DNA of 64,000 bases from an uncultured Candidatus Melainabacteria bacterium (GTDB taxonomy: Bacteria > Cyanobacteriota > Vampirovibrionia > Gastranaerophilales > Gastranaerophilaceae), in the NCBI GenBank assembly GCA_934717745.1, contig CAKUZB010000002.1, forward strand, positions 124,001 to 188,000, in the 5' to 3' direction. Position numbers and translations under genes: made by a program. Positions 49,554-57,593 of the stretch are shown piece after piece (within the stretch, counting starts at the first letter, position 1; every line of letters starts with the position of its first letter). A model generated the notes under the pieces. The model worked only from the letters and a program-made list of their open reading frames with translations. It made no database searches and was not told where the DNA came from.

Positions 49554-50232
49554 TCAGCATTGCCTTTATTGTTTTTGGAGAATTAAACATCATTATATCA
49601 ATAATAGACAAATTTGGCACAAAATTATCATAAAATTGTTTATATTGTATTTCATTCATATTAATAAAATTTAAAATAATACCGTTTTTTAAAAAATCTT
49701 CTTTTTTATATAATTCTTGACCGCCAATTGCATTTATATATTGATTTGCACCTAATTTATGGCAAATTTCTATAATTTTTTCTTTCGCACGACATTCATT
49801 ATTTTTTTCTATTTCTGAAGACAATAATATTTCTGTATTTATATCTAAATATTCAAAAATTTTTTCAAAATGATATTTTAAATATTTTGTTAAATCACTT
49901 TCATTATTGTATATAATATTTTCTAAAATAGTAACAGCATCTTTATAAAAAGGGGCTTTTTTATATACCAAAGCAATTGTTTTTAAAAAATTTTCTTTAC
50001 CTTTTATATCAAATTTCAATTTTGTTTCTTTTATTAATTTATTTTGTGATGCTTTTTCAATAGGAATTGAAAACCTATAAGCAGTTCCGTTTAATAATAT
50101 GGAATTTTTATTTATATACCCACGAGGAATATAATTTACATCATCATATATAACAAATTTATCAACAGCATTAAGCAGTTGCCAATAGCCTAAATATGGA
50201 AAAAAGTATGGTTGCATTATTGCTATTTTCAC
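49534..50232 (-). CDS. WbqC-family protein
   Basis: The 232-residue protein starts MKIAIMQPYFFPYLGYWQLL and continues NAVDKFVIYDDVNYIPRGYINKN, the defining signature of the WbqC family found in O-antigen and capsule clusters. Its reaction is not well established; it is thought to act in amide or acyl group addition to aminosugars. It follows the GT4 gene by three bases and overlaps the ATP-grasp gene by 20, so the last two act together in all probability. Confidence 0.88.
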   Translation of the reverse strand: MKIAIMQPYFFPYLGYWQLLNAVDKFVIYDDVNYIPRGYINKNSILLNGTAYRFSIPIEKASQNKLIKETKLKFDIKGKENFLKTIALVYKKAPFYKDAVTILENIIYNNESDLTKYLKYHFEKIFEYLDINTEILLSSEIEKNNECRAKEKIIEICHKLGANQYINAIGGQELYKKEDFLKNGIILNFINMNEIQYKQFYDNFVPNLSIIDIMMFNSPKTIKAMLNEYKLL

Positions 50233-50235
50233 AAT

Positions 50236-51513
50236 TTATTCCTCTTTATTAGTATCTTCAAATATATTATTAATTAAATTTTTAAGTAAAATATCCCTTT
50301 TTTCGTTATTAAAAAGCATATAATACCTATTTTTACCATTTTTACCTATTTCATAAGTTTTGTCCATATTATTTATTAAATATTCAACCTTTTCACAAAT
50401 ATCATTAATTTCTGGTCTGATTATTACAACTTCTTCTTTATCTTTAAAATGAATGTTGGTTTTATATTCATCAGTATTTAATATTGTACACCCCCAGTAT
50501 ATAGACGTTCCGTGCATTGGAAATCCGTCAAAATTACCCTTATAAAGTGCTGACGGGCGATTTGGAGTAATAAACATATCTGTTTTTAAATATATTTTTT
50601 TTAATTCTTCTTTTTGTAAAACGCCATAAAATTTAATTTTATCTCTTATTTCACTTACATCAATATCATTTTCATCAAAAGAACCTATTACATGAAATCT
50701 TAATTGCGGATACTTTGGTGCTAAACGCATTGCGGTATCTATAAACAAATCATATCCTTTATCATATCCCATTGGAGAATATTTAAATGCACAAAAAGTT
50801 AAGTCTATTGTATCTTTATCTTTTGGGTAATATAACTTTTGTTCTTTTTCAACTTCTTCTTTTGTAAAAGAGGGATACCCTGTATAAATTTCTTCAATTC
50901 TATCTTCTTCACAAAATTTCTTTTCTAATAAATATTTTTTGGTTATAAATTCCGTTATAATTACCTTTTTAAAATATGGAGAACTAAATATTTCCTTTAA
51001 CATTTCATCCGAAGACTCATTATCAATACCAAACATTCCACCAGGGAATAGTACAAATACAAAAGGTAATTTGTTTTTATTTAAATATGGTAGTAATGTG
51101 TATGTTTCAGATAAAAAGTAACAATACACCAATTTCTTGTGCAACCTCTTTGGCAAATATTCAATCTTTCGTTTATGATTTTTATAATATTTTGAATACT
51201 TTTTTAAACAATATTTAAACTCTTGATAACTTTTTCCATATGTCTGACTAAACATACTCTTAGGACCAATAGAAATAGGATACATACAGTATGCTGTTGA
51301 ATCTTTTACATTATCTAATAAAAAATTTATTTCATTATTTCTAAAGCCTAAAGGCTTTTGAGAAGGAAATTTGCTATCTATAATGGCAAGTTGATATTTT
51401 ACATTCTTTTTTAATATCTTATCTATAAAAACTTTTATATCATTCTTCAAATCTACCATAAAATATGATGATATATTTAAACGTTTTAACATAAAAAGCA
51501 TTTTTATTAGCAT
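50236..51513 (-). CDS. Glycosyltransferase group 1 (GT4-like) protein
   Basis: The 425-residue protein has a C-terminal GT-B domain with LTFCAFKYSPMGYDKGYDLFIDTAMRL, HVIGSFDEND and the EELKKIYLKTDMFITPNRPS segment. The N-terminal half is less conserved and may bind an unusual acceptor. The usual E-x7-E motif is not evident: the equivalent region is LYKGNFDGFPMHGTSIYWGC. The gene sits inside the degT-to-ATP-grasp run, 19 bases after the DUF1796 gene, and is very AT-rich. Confidence 0.75.
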   Translation of the reverse strand: MLIKMLFMLKRLNISSYFMVDLKNDIKVFIDKILKKNVKYQLAIIDSKFPSQKPLGFRNNEINFLLDNVKDSTAYCMYPISIGPKSMFSQTYGKSYQEFKYCLKKYSKYYKNHKRKIEYLPKRLHKKLVYCYFLSETYTLLPYLNKNKLPFVFVLFPGGMFGIDNESSDEMLKEIFSSPYFKKVIITEFITKKYLLEKKFCEEDRIEEIYTGYPSFTKEEVEKEQKLYYPKDKDTIDLTFCAFKYSPMGYDKGYDLFIDTAMRLAPKYPQLRFHVIGSFDENDIDVSEIRDKIKFYGVLQKEELKKIYLKTDMFITPNRPSALYKGNFDGFPMHGTSIYWGCTILNTDEYKTNIHFKDKEEVVIIRPEINDICEKVEYLINNMDKTYEIGKNGKNRYYMLFNNEKRDILLKNLINNIFEDTNKEE

Positions 51514-51532
51514 TTTTTATTCCCTTTTTTAT

Positions 51533-52282
51533 CTAACCAAAAACTATTTGCAATAAAAAACAAAGTTTTTCTATGTACCTTTTCCAAATATTATAATATT
51601 TATATCTGATTTTATAATGTTTTAAGATTTTAACTAAACGACGATGATAAAATAAATATTCTTCTGAATATATCTGTTTATATCTATTATATGTAACCGC
51701 AAGCATAATTTTCGGGCTTTTACATTTTATATATTGAATTTTATCAGGATACATTTCATCTTTTGATTTTACAAATAAAATATTAAACTCACAGTTTTTA
51801 AAAGTCTTTTCTAGATTTTTTATCATATCATTCAAATCATTCTCTGAATATTCTTCAAATCCATCTACTTCCTTTACCGGTCTTTGAAAATAGACAAGAA
51901 GTATCTTTCTATTTACATTATCATCAATTAAATTTAAAACTCTATTAATTCGTCTATCGTATTTTGCTTTAACTTTTGGATATTGCCGTTCTAATGAGCC
52001 AAAATCAATATAAAAATCGTGATTATGAAAAATATTAGTATAATAATTTTTTACAATAAATCTATCTAATTCTGTTCTATTAATTGATTTTATATCTTCT
52101 ATCTCAAAAAATCTATCAAATCTATTTGTTAAAATTTTTACTCTATCAGAAAATTTTGGACCAAATAACCAATCGAATGGATAACTGCGATTTTGCAAAC
52201 CTGCTTCCCTTAAGGCTTTTGTGCAATTACAAGCCGCACCCATACTTATAATCAAATCATATTTTCTTTTAAAATTAAACAT
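51533..52282 (-). CDS. DUF1796 (papain-like cysteine peptidase-type) protein
   Basis: The 249-residue protein begins with the DUF1796 signature: DLIISMGAACNCTKALREAGLQNRSYPFDWLFGPK, with an SxGxxC start and SxPFDW. The putative nucleophile Cys in AACNC and a later HNHDFYIDFG, with His/Asp, are compatible with a papain-like triad. Family members occur in surface-polysaccharide clusters, but their role is unproved. It overlaps degT by eight bases. Given its neighbours, it may edit or attach an amino-acid-like group on the glycan; that is inference. Confidence 0.8.
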   Translation of the reverse strand: MFNFKRKYDLIISMGAACNCTKALREAGLQNRSYPFDWLFGPKFSDRVKILTNRFDRFFEIEDIKSINRTELDRFIVKNYYTNIFHNHDFYIDFGSLERQYPKVKAKYDRRINRVLNLIDDNVNRKILLVYFQRPVKEVDGFEEYSENDLNDMIKNLEKTFKNCEFNILFVKSKDEMYPDKIQYIKCKSPKIMLAVTYNRYKQIYSEEYLFYHRRLVKILKHYKIRYKYYNIWKRYIEKLCFLLQIVFG

Positions 52283-53387
52283 TATTTTTTATAACCTCGC
52301 AAATTTTTTCACGATATTCTTGCTCTAAAGAGCCATAAAAAGGTAAACAAAGAACCTTATTTTTATATTCATTTGCTACAGGTAAATTTTCGATGTTTGA
52401 AGAAGGTAAATCTTTATAACATTCATAATCCGAACATAGAGGATAAAAATATTTTCTTGAATAAATATCTTTTTCCTTAAATTTATTATAAAGTTCATCT
52501 CTGGAAATTTTATAATTTTTTTCAACAATAATTGGATAATATTGATATGAATTAGTAGTATTTTTCGGCATTTGTGGAATTTTAATTCCATCAATATTTT
52601 TCAAATTTTCATCATAAAAAACTTTTAATTCCGCCCTTTTTTCTTGCTCTTTTTTATATATTTCTAAATTTAACAAACCAATTGTCGCTTGAAGTTCATT
52701 CATTTTACCATTTATACCAACTTCTTCAACAAATTCTTCACTTCTTATACCAAAATTACGCAAGTTATATATCTTATGTTCCAATTCATCATTATTATAA
52801 GTTAAACAACCACCCTCAAGTGTCGTAAACAATTTTGTGGCATGAAACGAAAACATCGTAATATCACCAAAATTTCCAATATCAACATCGTTTATTTTTG
52901 TAGAAAACACATGTGCACCATCATATATAACTTTTAAATTATTTTTATCTGCAATTTTTTGAATTTTTTCCACATCACAAGGAAAACCATATACATGCAC
53001 ACCTAAAATTGCCGAAGTTTTATCCGTAATATGCTTTTCAATTTCATCAGCATTTATACACATTGTTTCAGGTTCAATATCACAAAAAACAGGCTTTAAA
53101 CCATTCCAACTTATGCAATGTGGAGTTGCAGCAAAAGTAAATGGAGTTGTTATAACTTCACTCCCATAAGGCAACTCCAAAGATTTTAATGCGGTTAATA
53201 AGGCTATTGTGCCATTATTAAACAATGAAACATTTTTTACACCCAAATATTTTTTTAATTCTTTTTCTAACAGATTATGTTTTGGACCTGCATTCGTAAC
53301 TTTACCAGATTGCCAAATTTCTTGCAATTCTGCTACAAATTCTTCTAAATTCGGCAATGTTGGCTTTGTTACAAAAATTTTCTTCAT
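52275..53387 (-). CDS. DegT/DnrJ/EryC1-family PLP aminotransferase
   Basis: The enzyme adds an amino group to a keto-sugar nucleotide. The 370-residue protein shows NNGTIALLTAL for phosphate binding, the Asp in YDGAH (156) that contacts the pyridine ring, and the PLP Lys185 in FSFHATKLF. FGIRSEEFVEEVGINGKMNELQATIG and the C-terminal FYPLC region are typical sugar-aminotransferase segments. It overlaps kdtA by one base and DUF1796 by eight. Its sugar product would be the substrate for the downstream WbqC and ATP-grasp proteins. Confidence 0.9.
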   Translation of the reverse strand: MKKIFVTKPTLPNLEEFVAELQEIWQSGKVTNAGPKHNLLEKELKKYLGVKNVSLFNNGTIALLTALKSLELPYGSEVITTPFTFAATPHCISWNGLKPVFCDIEPETMCINADEIEKHITDKTSAILGVHVYGFPCDVEKIQKIADKNNLKVIYDGAHVFSTKINDVDIGNFGDITMFSFHATKLFTTLEGGCLTYNNDELEHKIYNLRNFGIRSEEFVEEVGINGKMNELQATIGLLNLEIYKKEQEKRAELKVFYDENLKNIDGIKIPQMPKNTTNSYQYYPIIVEKNYKISRDELYNKFKEKDIYSRKYFYPLCSDYECYKDLPSSNIENLPVANEYKNKVLCLPFYGSLEQEYREKICEVIKNNV

Positions 53388-54622
53388 TATATACCTTTAT
53401 TAAAAATCTCACCTAATTCATTGATTACATATTCCAATGCACCTTGATTTTGAGCAAAAACCGTTTTACAATCCTCACAACATTTTTTATAAAAATCGCT
53501 GTCTGAAAGAAGTTTTCGCATATATTCTTCTAATTCTTCCGCATTCGCAACAATTTTTGATGCCCCTGTTTGAGTTAAAAGTGCATATATATCTTTAAAA
53601 TTATTTACACAAGTGCCGGAAATTGTTGGCTTTTCAAAAATAGTTGCCTCTAATGGATTATGACCACCTGTCTTATTAAAACTTCCACCGATAAAAGCAA
53701 AATCACACAAAGCATAAGCCTTACCCAATTCGCCCATCGTATCCAGCATTATAATTTCTTTATCATCAAACTTATCACCTTTTGAGCGTAAACCCCAACT
53801 TAAACCTGTCGCTTCAATTAACTTTTTAACTGTATTTTGACGTTCAGGGTGGCGTGGTGCAACAAGAAGTTTTGCATCTGAAAAATCTTTTTTAATTCGC
53901 TCAAATACAGGCAATATAATCTCATCTTCCCCTGAATGAGTGCTTCCTGCAATTATTATACGACCTTGACCTAAATCAATATCACAATCCTTTTTTGCAA
54001 TATCAAATTTTAAATTACCCATAACCTTTGTTGTATTTGGATTTGCACCAATAGAAATAAGTTTTTCATTATCTTTATTTGACTGGGTAAGAATTTTTGT
54101 ATAATTCTGCAAAATCGGTTTGAAAAAGAACGACAATTTTTTATAAGATTTGTAAGTTCTATCAGAAATTCTGCCGTTTATAATCATTAAATCAATTCCA
54201 CGATTTTTCACAAGTCTTGCAAAATTTGGCCATAATTCTGTTTCTGCAACAATTACAACCCTTGGATTAACTTTATTCAAAAAATGACCTACACAAAACG
54301 GAAAATCATAAGGAAAATATGTTATAAAATCAACAATTTTCTCCAATTTTTTCTTTGCAATCTCTTGCCCTGTTTGAGTTCCGGTACATACAACTATCGG
54401 GTTAGAAAAAGTTTCCTTTGTTTTTTTTATCAAATTTTCTAAAGCATTAATTTCGCCAACAGAAACACCGTAAAAAACAATGCTGTCTTTTAATTCCGGA
54501 GACTCAAAATATCCGCATTTTTCTTTAAAGCCTGCAATTAATTTTCGTTTAAATAACCCCAAAACAAGCCAAAACGGTAATATTAAGATAAATAAAATTG
54601 TAGATAAAAAACCGTATATCAT
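53387..54622 (-). CDS. waaA: 3-deoxy-D-manno-octulosonic acid transferase
   Basis: KdtA/WaaA attaches Kdo from CMP-Kdo to lipid A at the inner membrane, an essential step in LPS. The 411-residue protein starts with one membrane helix, then FYGVSVGEINAL (the SVGE acid is the catalytic base in the family; the usual His is Tyr here), VVIVAETELWPN, INGRISDRTYKSYKKL, the CMP-binding IIAGSTHSGEDEI, VAPRHPER and FIGGSFNKTGGHNPLEAT. All are family features. It is the first gene of the run and is divergent from the peptide gene at 54732. Confidence 0.93.
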   Translation of the reverse strand: MIYGFLSTILFILILPFWLVLGLFKRKLIAGFKEKCGYFESPELKDSIVFYGVSVGEINALENLIKKTKETFSNPIVVCTGTQTGQEIAKKKLEKIVDFITYFPYDFPFCVGHFLNKVNPRVVIVAETELWPNFARLVKNRGIDLMIINGRISDRTYKSYKKLSFFFKPILQNYTKILTQSNKDNEKLISIGANPNTTKVMGNLKFDIAKKDCDIDLGQGRIIIAGSTHSGEDEIILPVFERIKKDFSDAKLLVAPRHPERQNTVKKLIEATGLSWGLRSKGDKFDDKEIIMLDTMGELGKAYALCDFAFIGGSFNKTGGHNPLEATIFEKPTISGTCVNNFKDIYALLTQTGASKIVANAEELEEYMRKLLSDSDFYKKCCEDCKTVFAQNQGALEYVINELGEIFNKGI

Positions 54623-54731
54623 AATATAATTATTTTAGCACGAACATTGAAAAGATAATAAAGCAGGACAACTAAACCTCTGACACACAACGACCTGAAA
54701 AGTTGCAAAATGGTGGAAAGGAGGTGATAAC

Positions 54732-54806
54732 GTGAACATTGTAACAATAAAAGAAGCCCTAACTGCAATAGGACTTCTTTTACAAATTGTTTCTCTGTTA
54801 TTATAG
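54732..54806 (+). CDS. Second 24-residue hydrophobic peptide, type I toxin-like candidate
   Basis: The frame begins with GTG, giving MNIVTIKEALTAIG and ending IVSLLL, 24 residues with one hydrophobic helix. The ribosome site GAAAGGAGGTGAT is near perfect and seven bases from the start. The start Met-Asn-Ile and length equal those of the peptide at 30850, and a strong hairpin follows here too. Upstream CCTC at 54677-54680 could pair with the ribosome site. It could alternatively be a leader peptide for the aminotransferase gene 107 bases downstream, but the first copy has no such downstream gene. Function is unknown. Confidence 0.55.
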   Translation: MNIVTIKEALTAIGLLLQIVSLLL

Positions 54807-54812
54807 TTGCAT

Positions 54813-54844
54813 AGTCGGTTAAACTGTTCGGAGTTTAACCGACT
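54813..54844 (+). terminator. Strong hairpin after the second 24-codon gene
   Basis: AGTCGGTTAAACT and its exact complement form a 13-bp stem with a six-base loop. No long T-run follows, so it could be a processing or stability hairpin, or an attenuator before the aminotransferase gene. Confidence 0.5.
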
Positions 54845-54913
54845 CCCTGCTTATATTATAACTTATTTTACAAAAATTTCAAGTGTGCAAGTACAATCGA
54901 AAGGATAATAGAT

Positions 54914-56056
54914 ATGAAAAACAAACAATTTTTGATGATTCCAGGTCCAACTCCAATTCCTGAAAGCGTTTTATTAGCAATGGCTAAACACCCTATTGGA
55001 CACAGAAGTTCAGAGTTTTCAGAAGTTTTAAAAGAAGTTTATGAAAATTTGAAATATGTTTTCCAAACAAAAAATGACGTGTTTATGTTTGCTTCAAGTG
55101 GAACAGGTGCAATGGACGCTGCACTTTCAAACCTTGTTAATGAAGGAGATAATGTTCTTTCGCTTGTTTTAGGCAATTTTGGTAACCGTTGGGCAAAAAT
55201 AGCAAGCAGTTACGGTGCAATCGTTGATAAAATAGAAGTGGAAGCAGGAGAAGTTATCAATCCTGAAGATGTAAGAAAAAAACTTGCAGAAAAAGACTAC
55301 AAAATTGTAACTTTAACTCATTCAGAAACTTCCACAGGTGCAAAAAATGATATTGAAGCAATTTGTAAAATAATTTCTGAAACAAACGCAATTTCTGTAG
55401 TAGACGGAGTTACAAGTGTTTGTGCCATGCCGGTAAAACCTGATGAATGGGGCATCGATGTTTTAGTTTCAGGTTCGCAAAAAGGATTTATGATTCCACC
55501 AGGATTAGCATTTTTAACCGCAAGCGAAAAGGCTTGGAAAGTTCACGAAGAATGCAAACACCCTAGTTTCTACTTTAATTGGGACGCACACAGAAAATCT
55601 GTTAGAGAAAATTCAACACCTTATACTGCCGCAGTAAACTTAATTTTTGCACTTCAAGAAGCATTAAAACTAATAAAAGAAGAAGGCTTAGAACAAGTTT
55701 ATGCTCGCCATGAAAAACTTGCTTTAGGTTTAAGACATTCCTTACGTGCAATGGGGCTTGAATTGTTAGTAAAAGAGGACAAAAACGCAAGTTATGCAAT
55801 TACATCAATTCTTCCACCAACAGGAATCACAGTTCCTGATATTAGAAGCCATTTAAACAAAGATTTTGATATTGTCGTTGCAAACGGTCAAAATGCACTA
55901 AAAGATAAAATTTTCAGAATGGGAACTTTAGGTTTTGTTTCAGAAAGAGATTTGTTAACAGCAGTAGCATCACTTGAAGCAGTACTGGAAAGACTTGGTT
56001 ACAACTTTGAAGTCGGCTCTGGTATAAAAACCGCAATTGAATGGTTAAACAAATAA
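54914..56056 (+). CDS. Class V aminotransferase (alanine/serine-glyoxylate type)
   Basis: This PLP enzyme belongs to the group including serine-glyoxylate and alanine-glyoxylate aminotransferases and cyanobacterial 'soluble hydrogenase small subunit'. The 380-residue protein starts with the family signature MIPGPTPIPESVLLAM and HPIGHRSSEF, then MFASSGTGAMDAAL for phosphate binding, VVDGVTSVCAMP with the ring-contacting Asp, and the PLP Lys190 in SGSQKGFMIPPGL. It could make serine or glycine from glyoxylate or pyruvate; the amino donor cannot be deduced. It is monocistronic, with a strong terminator downstream. Confidence 0.88.
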   Translation: MKNKQFLMIPGPTPIPESVLLAMAKHPIGHRSSEFSEVLKEVYENLKYVFQTKNDVFMFASSGTGAMDAALSNLVNEGDNVLSLVLGNFGNRWAKIASSYGAIVDKIEVEAGEVINPEDVRKKLAEKDYKIVTLTHSETSTGAKNDIEAICKIISETNAISVVDGVTSVCAMPVKPDEWGIDVLVSGSQKGFMIPPGLAFLTASEKAWKVHEECKHPSFYFNWDAHRKSVRENSTPYTAAVNLIFALQEALKLIKEEGLEQVYARHEKLALGLRHSLRAMGLELLVKEDKNASYAITSILPPTGITVPDIRSHLNKDFDIVVANGQNALKDKIFRMGTLGFVSERDLLTAVASLEAVLERLGYNFEVGSGIKTAIEWLNK

Positions 56057-56074
56057 AATATTCGTTTTTAAATC

Positions 56075-56119
56075 AAATAAATCGGGCGATTTTGTGAAAC
56101 AAAATCGCCCGATTTATTT
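56075..56119. terminator. Bidirectional terminator, 21-bp stem
   Basis: AAATAAATCGGGCGATTTTG plus T pairs perfectly over 21 bases around a GAA loop. It separates the converging aminotransferase and ACT genes. Its 25-base core is the exact reverse complement of the core of the terminator at 57543. Confidence 0.88.
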
Positions 56120-56159
56120 AAAATTTTATATTTCTGACCACAAATATCTAAAACAAATG

Positions 56160-56438
56160 TTAGATAGTGTGCATACTGTCAAAAATTTCTTTTTTCTGAA
56201 TCCAGATTTCCATACCAAGTTCGTTTGCTTTTCCCAACAATGCTTGTTTAATGTCTTTAAACGAATGGTTAGAGTTTGCAATATCACCTAATAAAAACAT
56301 TACAAATTGACCTTGCATAAGAGTTTGTTTAATATCCTCGATATTAACACCATATTCAGCCAAAACTGTTGTAAATTTCATAACAATACCAACTTGATCT
56401 TTTCCTGAGATAGTAACTATAATTTTTTGTTCGTCCAT
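56160..56438 (-). CDS. ACT-domain regulatory protein (UPF0237 family)
   Basis: The 92-residue protein is a single ACT domain: MDEQKIIVTISGKDQVGIVM for strand 1 and the ligand loop, LAEYGVNIEDIKQTLMQGQFVMFLLGD, and the closing ELGMEIWIQKKEIFDSMHTI. The KDxVGI start, the QTxMxGxFxM strand and the IQKExIFxxMH end match UPF0237. These proteins sense small ligands, often amino acids, and in related systems act by binding a partner. It converges on the aminotransferase gene and is divergent from the HD-GYP gene. Confidence 0.88.
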   Translation of the reverse strand: MDEQKIIVTISGKDQVGIVMKFTTVLAEYGVNIEDIKQTLMQGQFVMFLLGDIANSNHSFKDIKQALLGKANELGMEIWIQKKEIFDSMHTI

Positions 56439-56500
56439 AATTCACCTTGTCTTAATACTTGTATTATGATAAAATCATAACATAAATAAAAGGGAAGTTA

Positions 56501-57532
56501 ATGAAAATTTTAATTGTTGACAATAATGCTACTAATTTAAAAATCTTATCTATGATTTTATCAAAAGACGGTTATGAAATAAAAACCGCTAATTCTTATG
56601 ATAATGCAATTGCTAAAATGTCAACATCTATTGATTTAGTTGTTATTGATACAAACTTAGACGATAAAACCGGCTACGATACTTGCAAAGCAATTAAATC
56701 TATCGAAGAATTTAAAAATATTCCAATAATTTTAATTTCAAGAGATTTAAAAACTGACGATATAGTAAAAGCCTTCGCTGTAGGGGCAAATGATTATATT
56801 GCAGCACCATTTAAACCCGAAGAAGTTAAAACTCGTGTTGCAACGCAATTAAAATTAAAAAATTTGCAAGAAAATAATAAAAACAAAGAAGTAAAACGCA
56901 TTACAAATGCTCAAATTGAAACAATCTTTTCATTAGCAAAATCTGCTCAATCAAAAGATGATGATTCAGGCAAACACTTGGAAAGAGTAAAACGTTATTG
57001 CAAAATTTTAGCAAAAGAACTTACTAAACCTGTCTACAAACAATCAATCACACCTGAATATATTAAAGATGTTGAATTGGCATCTGTTTTGCACGATATT
57101 GGCAAAGTTGGTATTGCAGATGAAATTGTACTAAAACCTGACAAACTTACAGATAAAGAGTTTGAAAAGATGAAAGAACACACAAACATTGGTTATGATA
57201 TGTTAAAAGATGTTTATGACCAGTTTGACGGAAATGATTTTATTAAAATTGCAATGAACATTGCAAAATATCACCACGAAAGATACGACGGTTTAGGATA
57301 CCCGGACGGTTTAAAAAAAGAAGAAATTCCGCTTGAAGCAAGAATCATGGCTGTTGCAGATGTTTATGATGCATTAAGAACTCAAAAACCATACCACGAC
57401 GCAATTTCTCACGAAAAAGCATTTGAAGTAATAAAAGGCGGTAGAGAACTTCAATTTGATTACTTAATAGTAAAAGCCTTGAAAAAAGTTCACCATGAAT
57501 TTGATAAAGTTTGGAACGAATTTAAAGATTAA
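56501..57532 (+). CDS. REC/HD-GYP protein with an incomplete receiver switch
   Basis: The 343-residue protein joins a receiver domain (residues 1-120) to an HD-GYP cyclic-di-GMP phosphodiesterase domain (about 140-335). The phosphoacceptor Asp50 (VVIDTNL) is present. The conserved Lys of the receiver, which precedes Pro in KPF, is replaced: the sequence is DYIAAPF, so Ala102. The catalytic set of the output domain is complete: HDIGK (198-202), HHE (258-260) and GLGYP (264-268) in YHHERYDGLGYPDG. It probably hydrolyses cyclic-di-GMP with signalling that does not depend on the usual receiver switch. No kinase is adjacent. Confidence 0.9.
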   Translation: MKILIVDNNATNLKILSMILSKDGYEIKTANSYDNAIAKMSTSIDLVVIDTNLDDKTGYDTCKAIKSIEEFKNIPIILISRDLKTDDIVKAFAVGANDYIAAPFKPEEVKTRVATQLKLKNLQENNKNKEVKRITNAQIETIFSLAKSAQSKDDDSGKHLERVKRYCKILAKELTKPVYKQSITPEYIKDVELASVLHDIGKVGIADEIVLKPDKLTDKEFEKMKEHTNIGYDMLKDVYDQFDGNDFIKIAMNIAKYHHERYDGLGYPDGLKKEEIPLEARIMAVADVYDALRTQKPYHDAISHEKAFEVIKGGRELQFDYLIVKALKKVHHEFDKVWNEFKD

Positions 57533-57542
57533 AAATTAAAAT

Positions 57543-57583
57543 AAAAAAGTGGCGATTTTGTTTCACAAAATCGCCACTTTTTT
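57543..57583. terminator. Bidirectional terminator, 19-bp stem
   Basis: AAAAAAGTGGCGATTTTGT pairs perfectly with its complement around a TTC loop, with T-runs on both strands. It separates the converging HD-GYP and AGCS genes and shares a 25-base core with the terminator at 56075. Confidence 0.9.
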
Positions 57584-57593
57584 TAATATAAAC

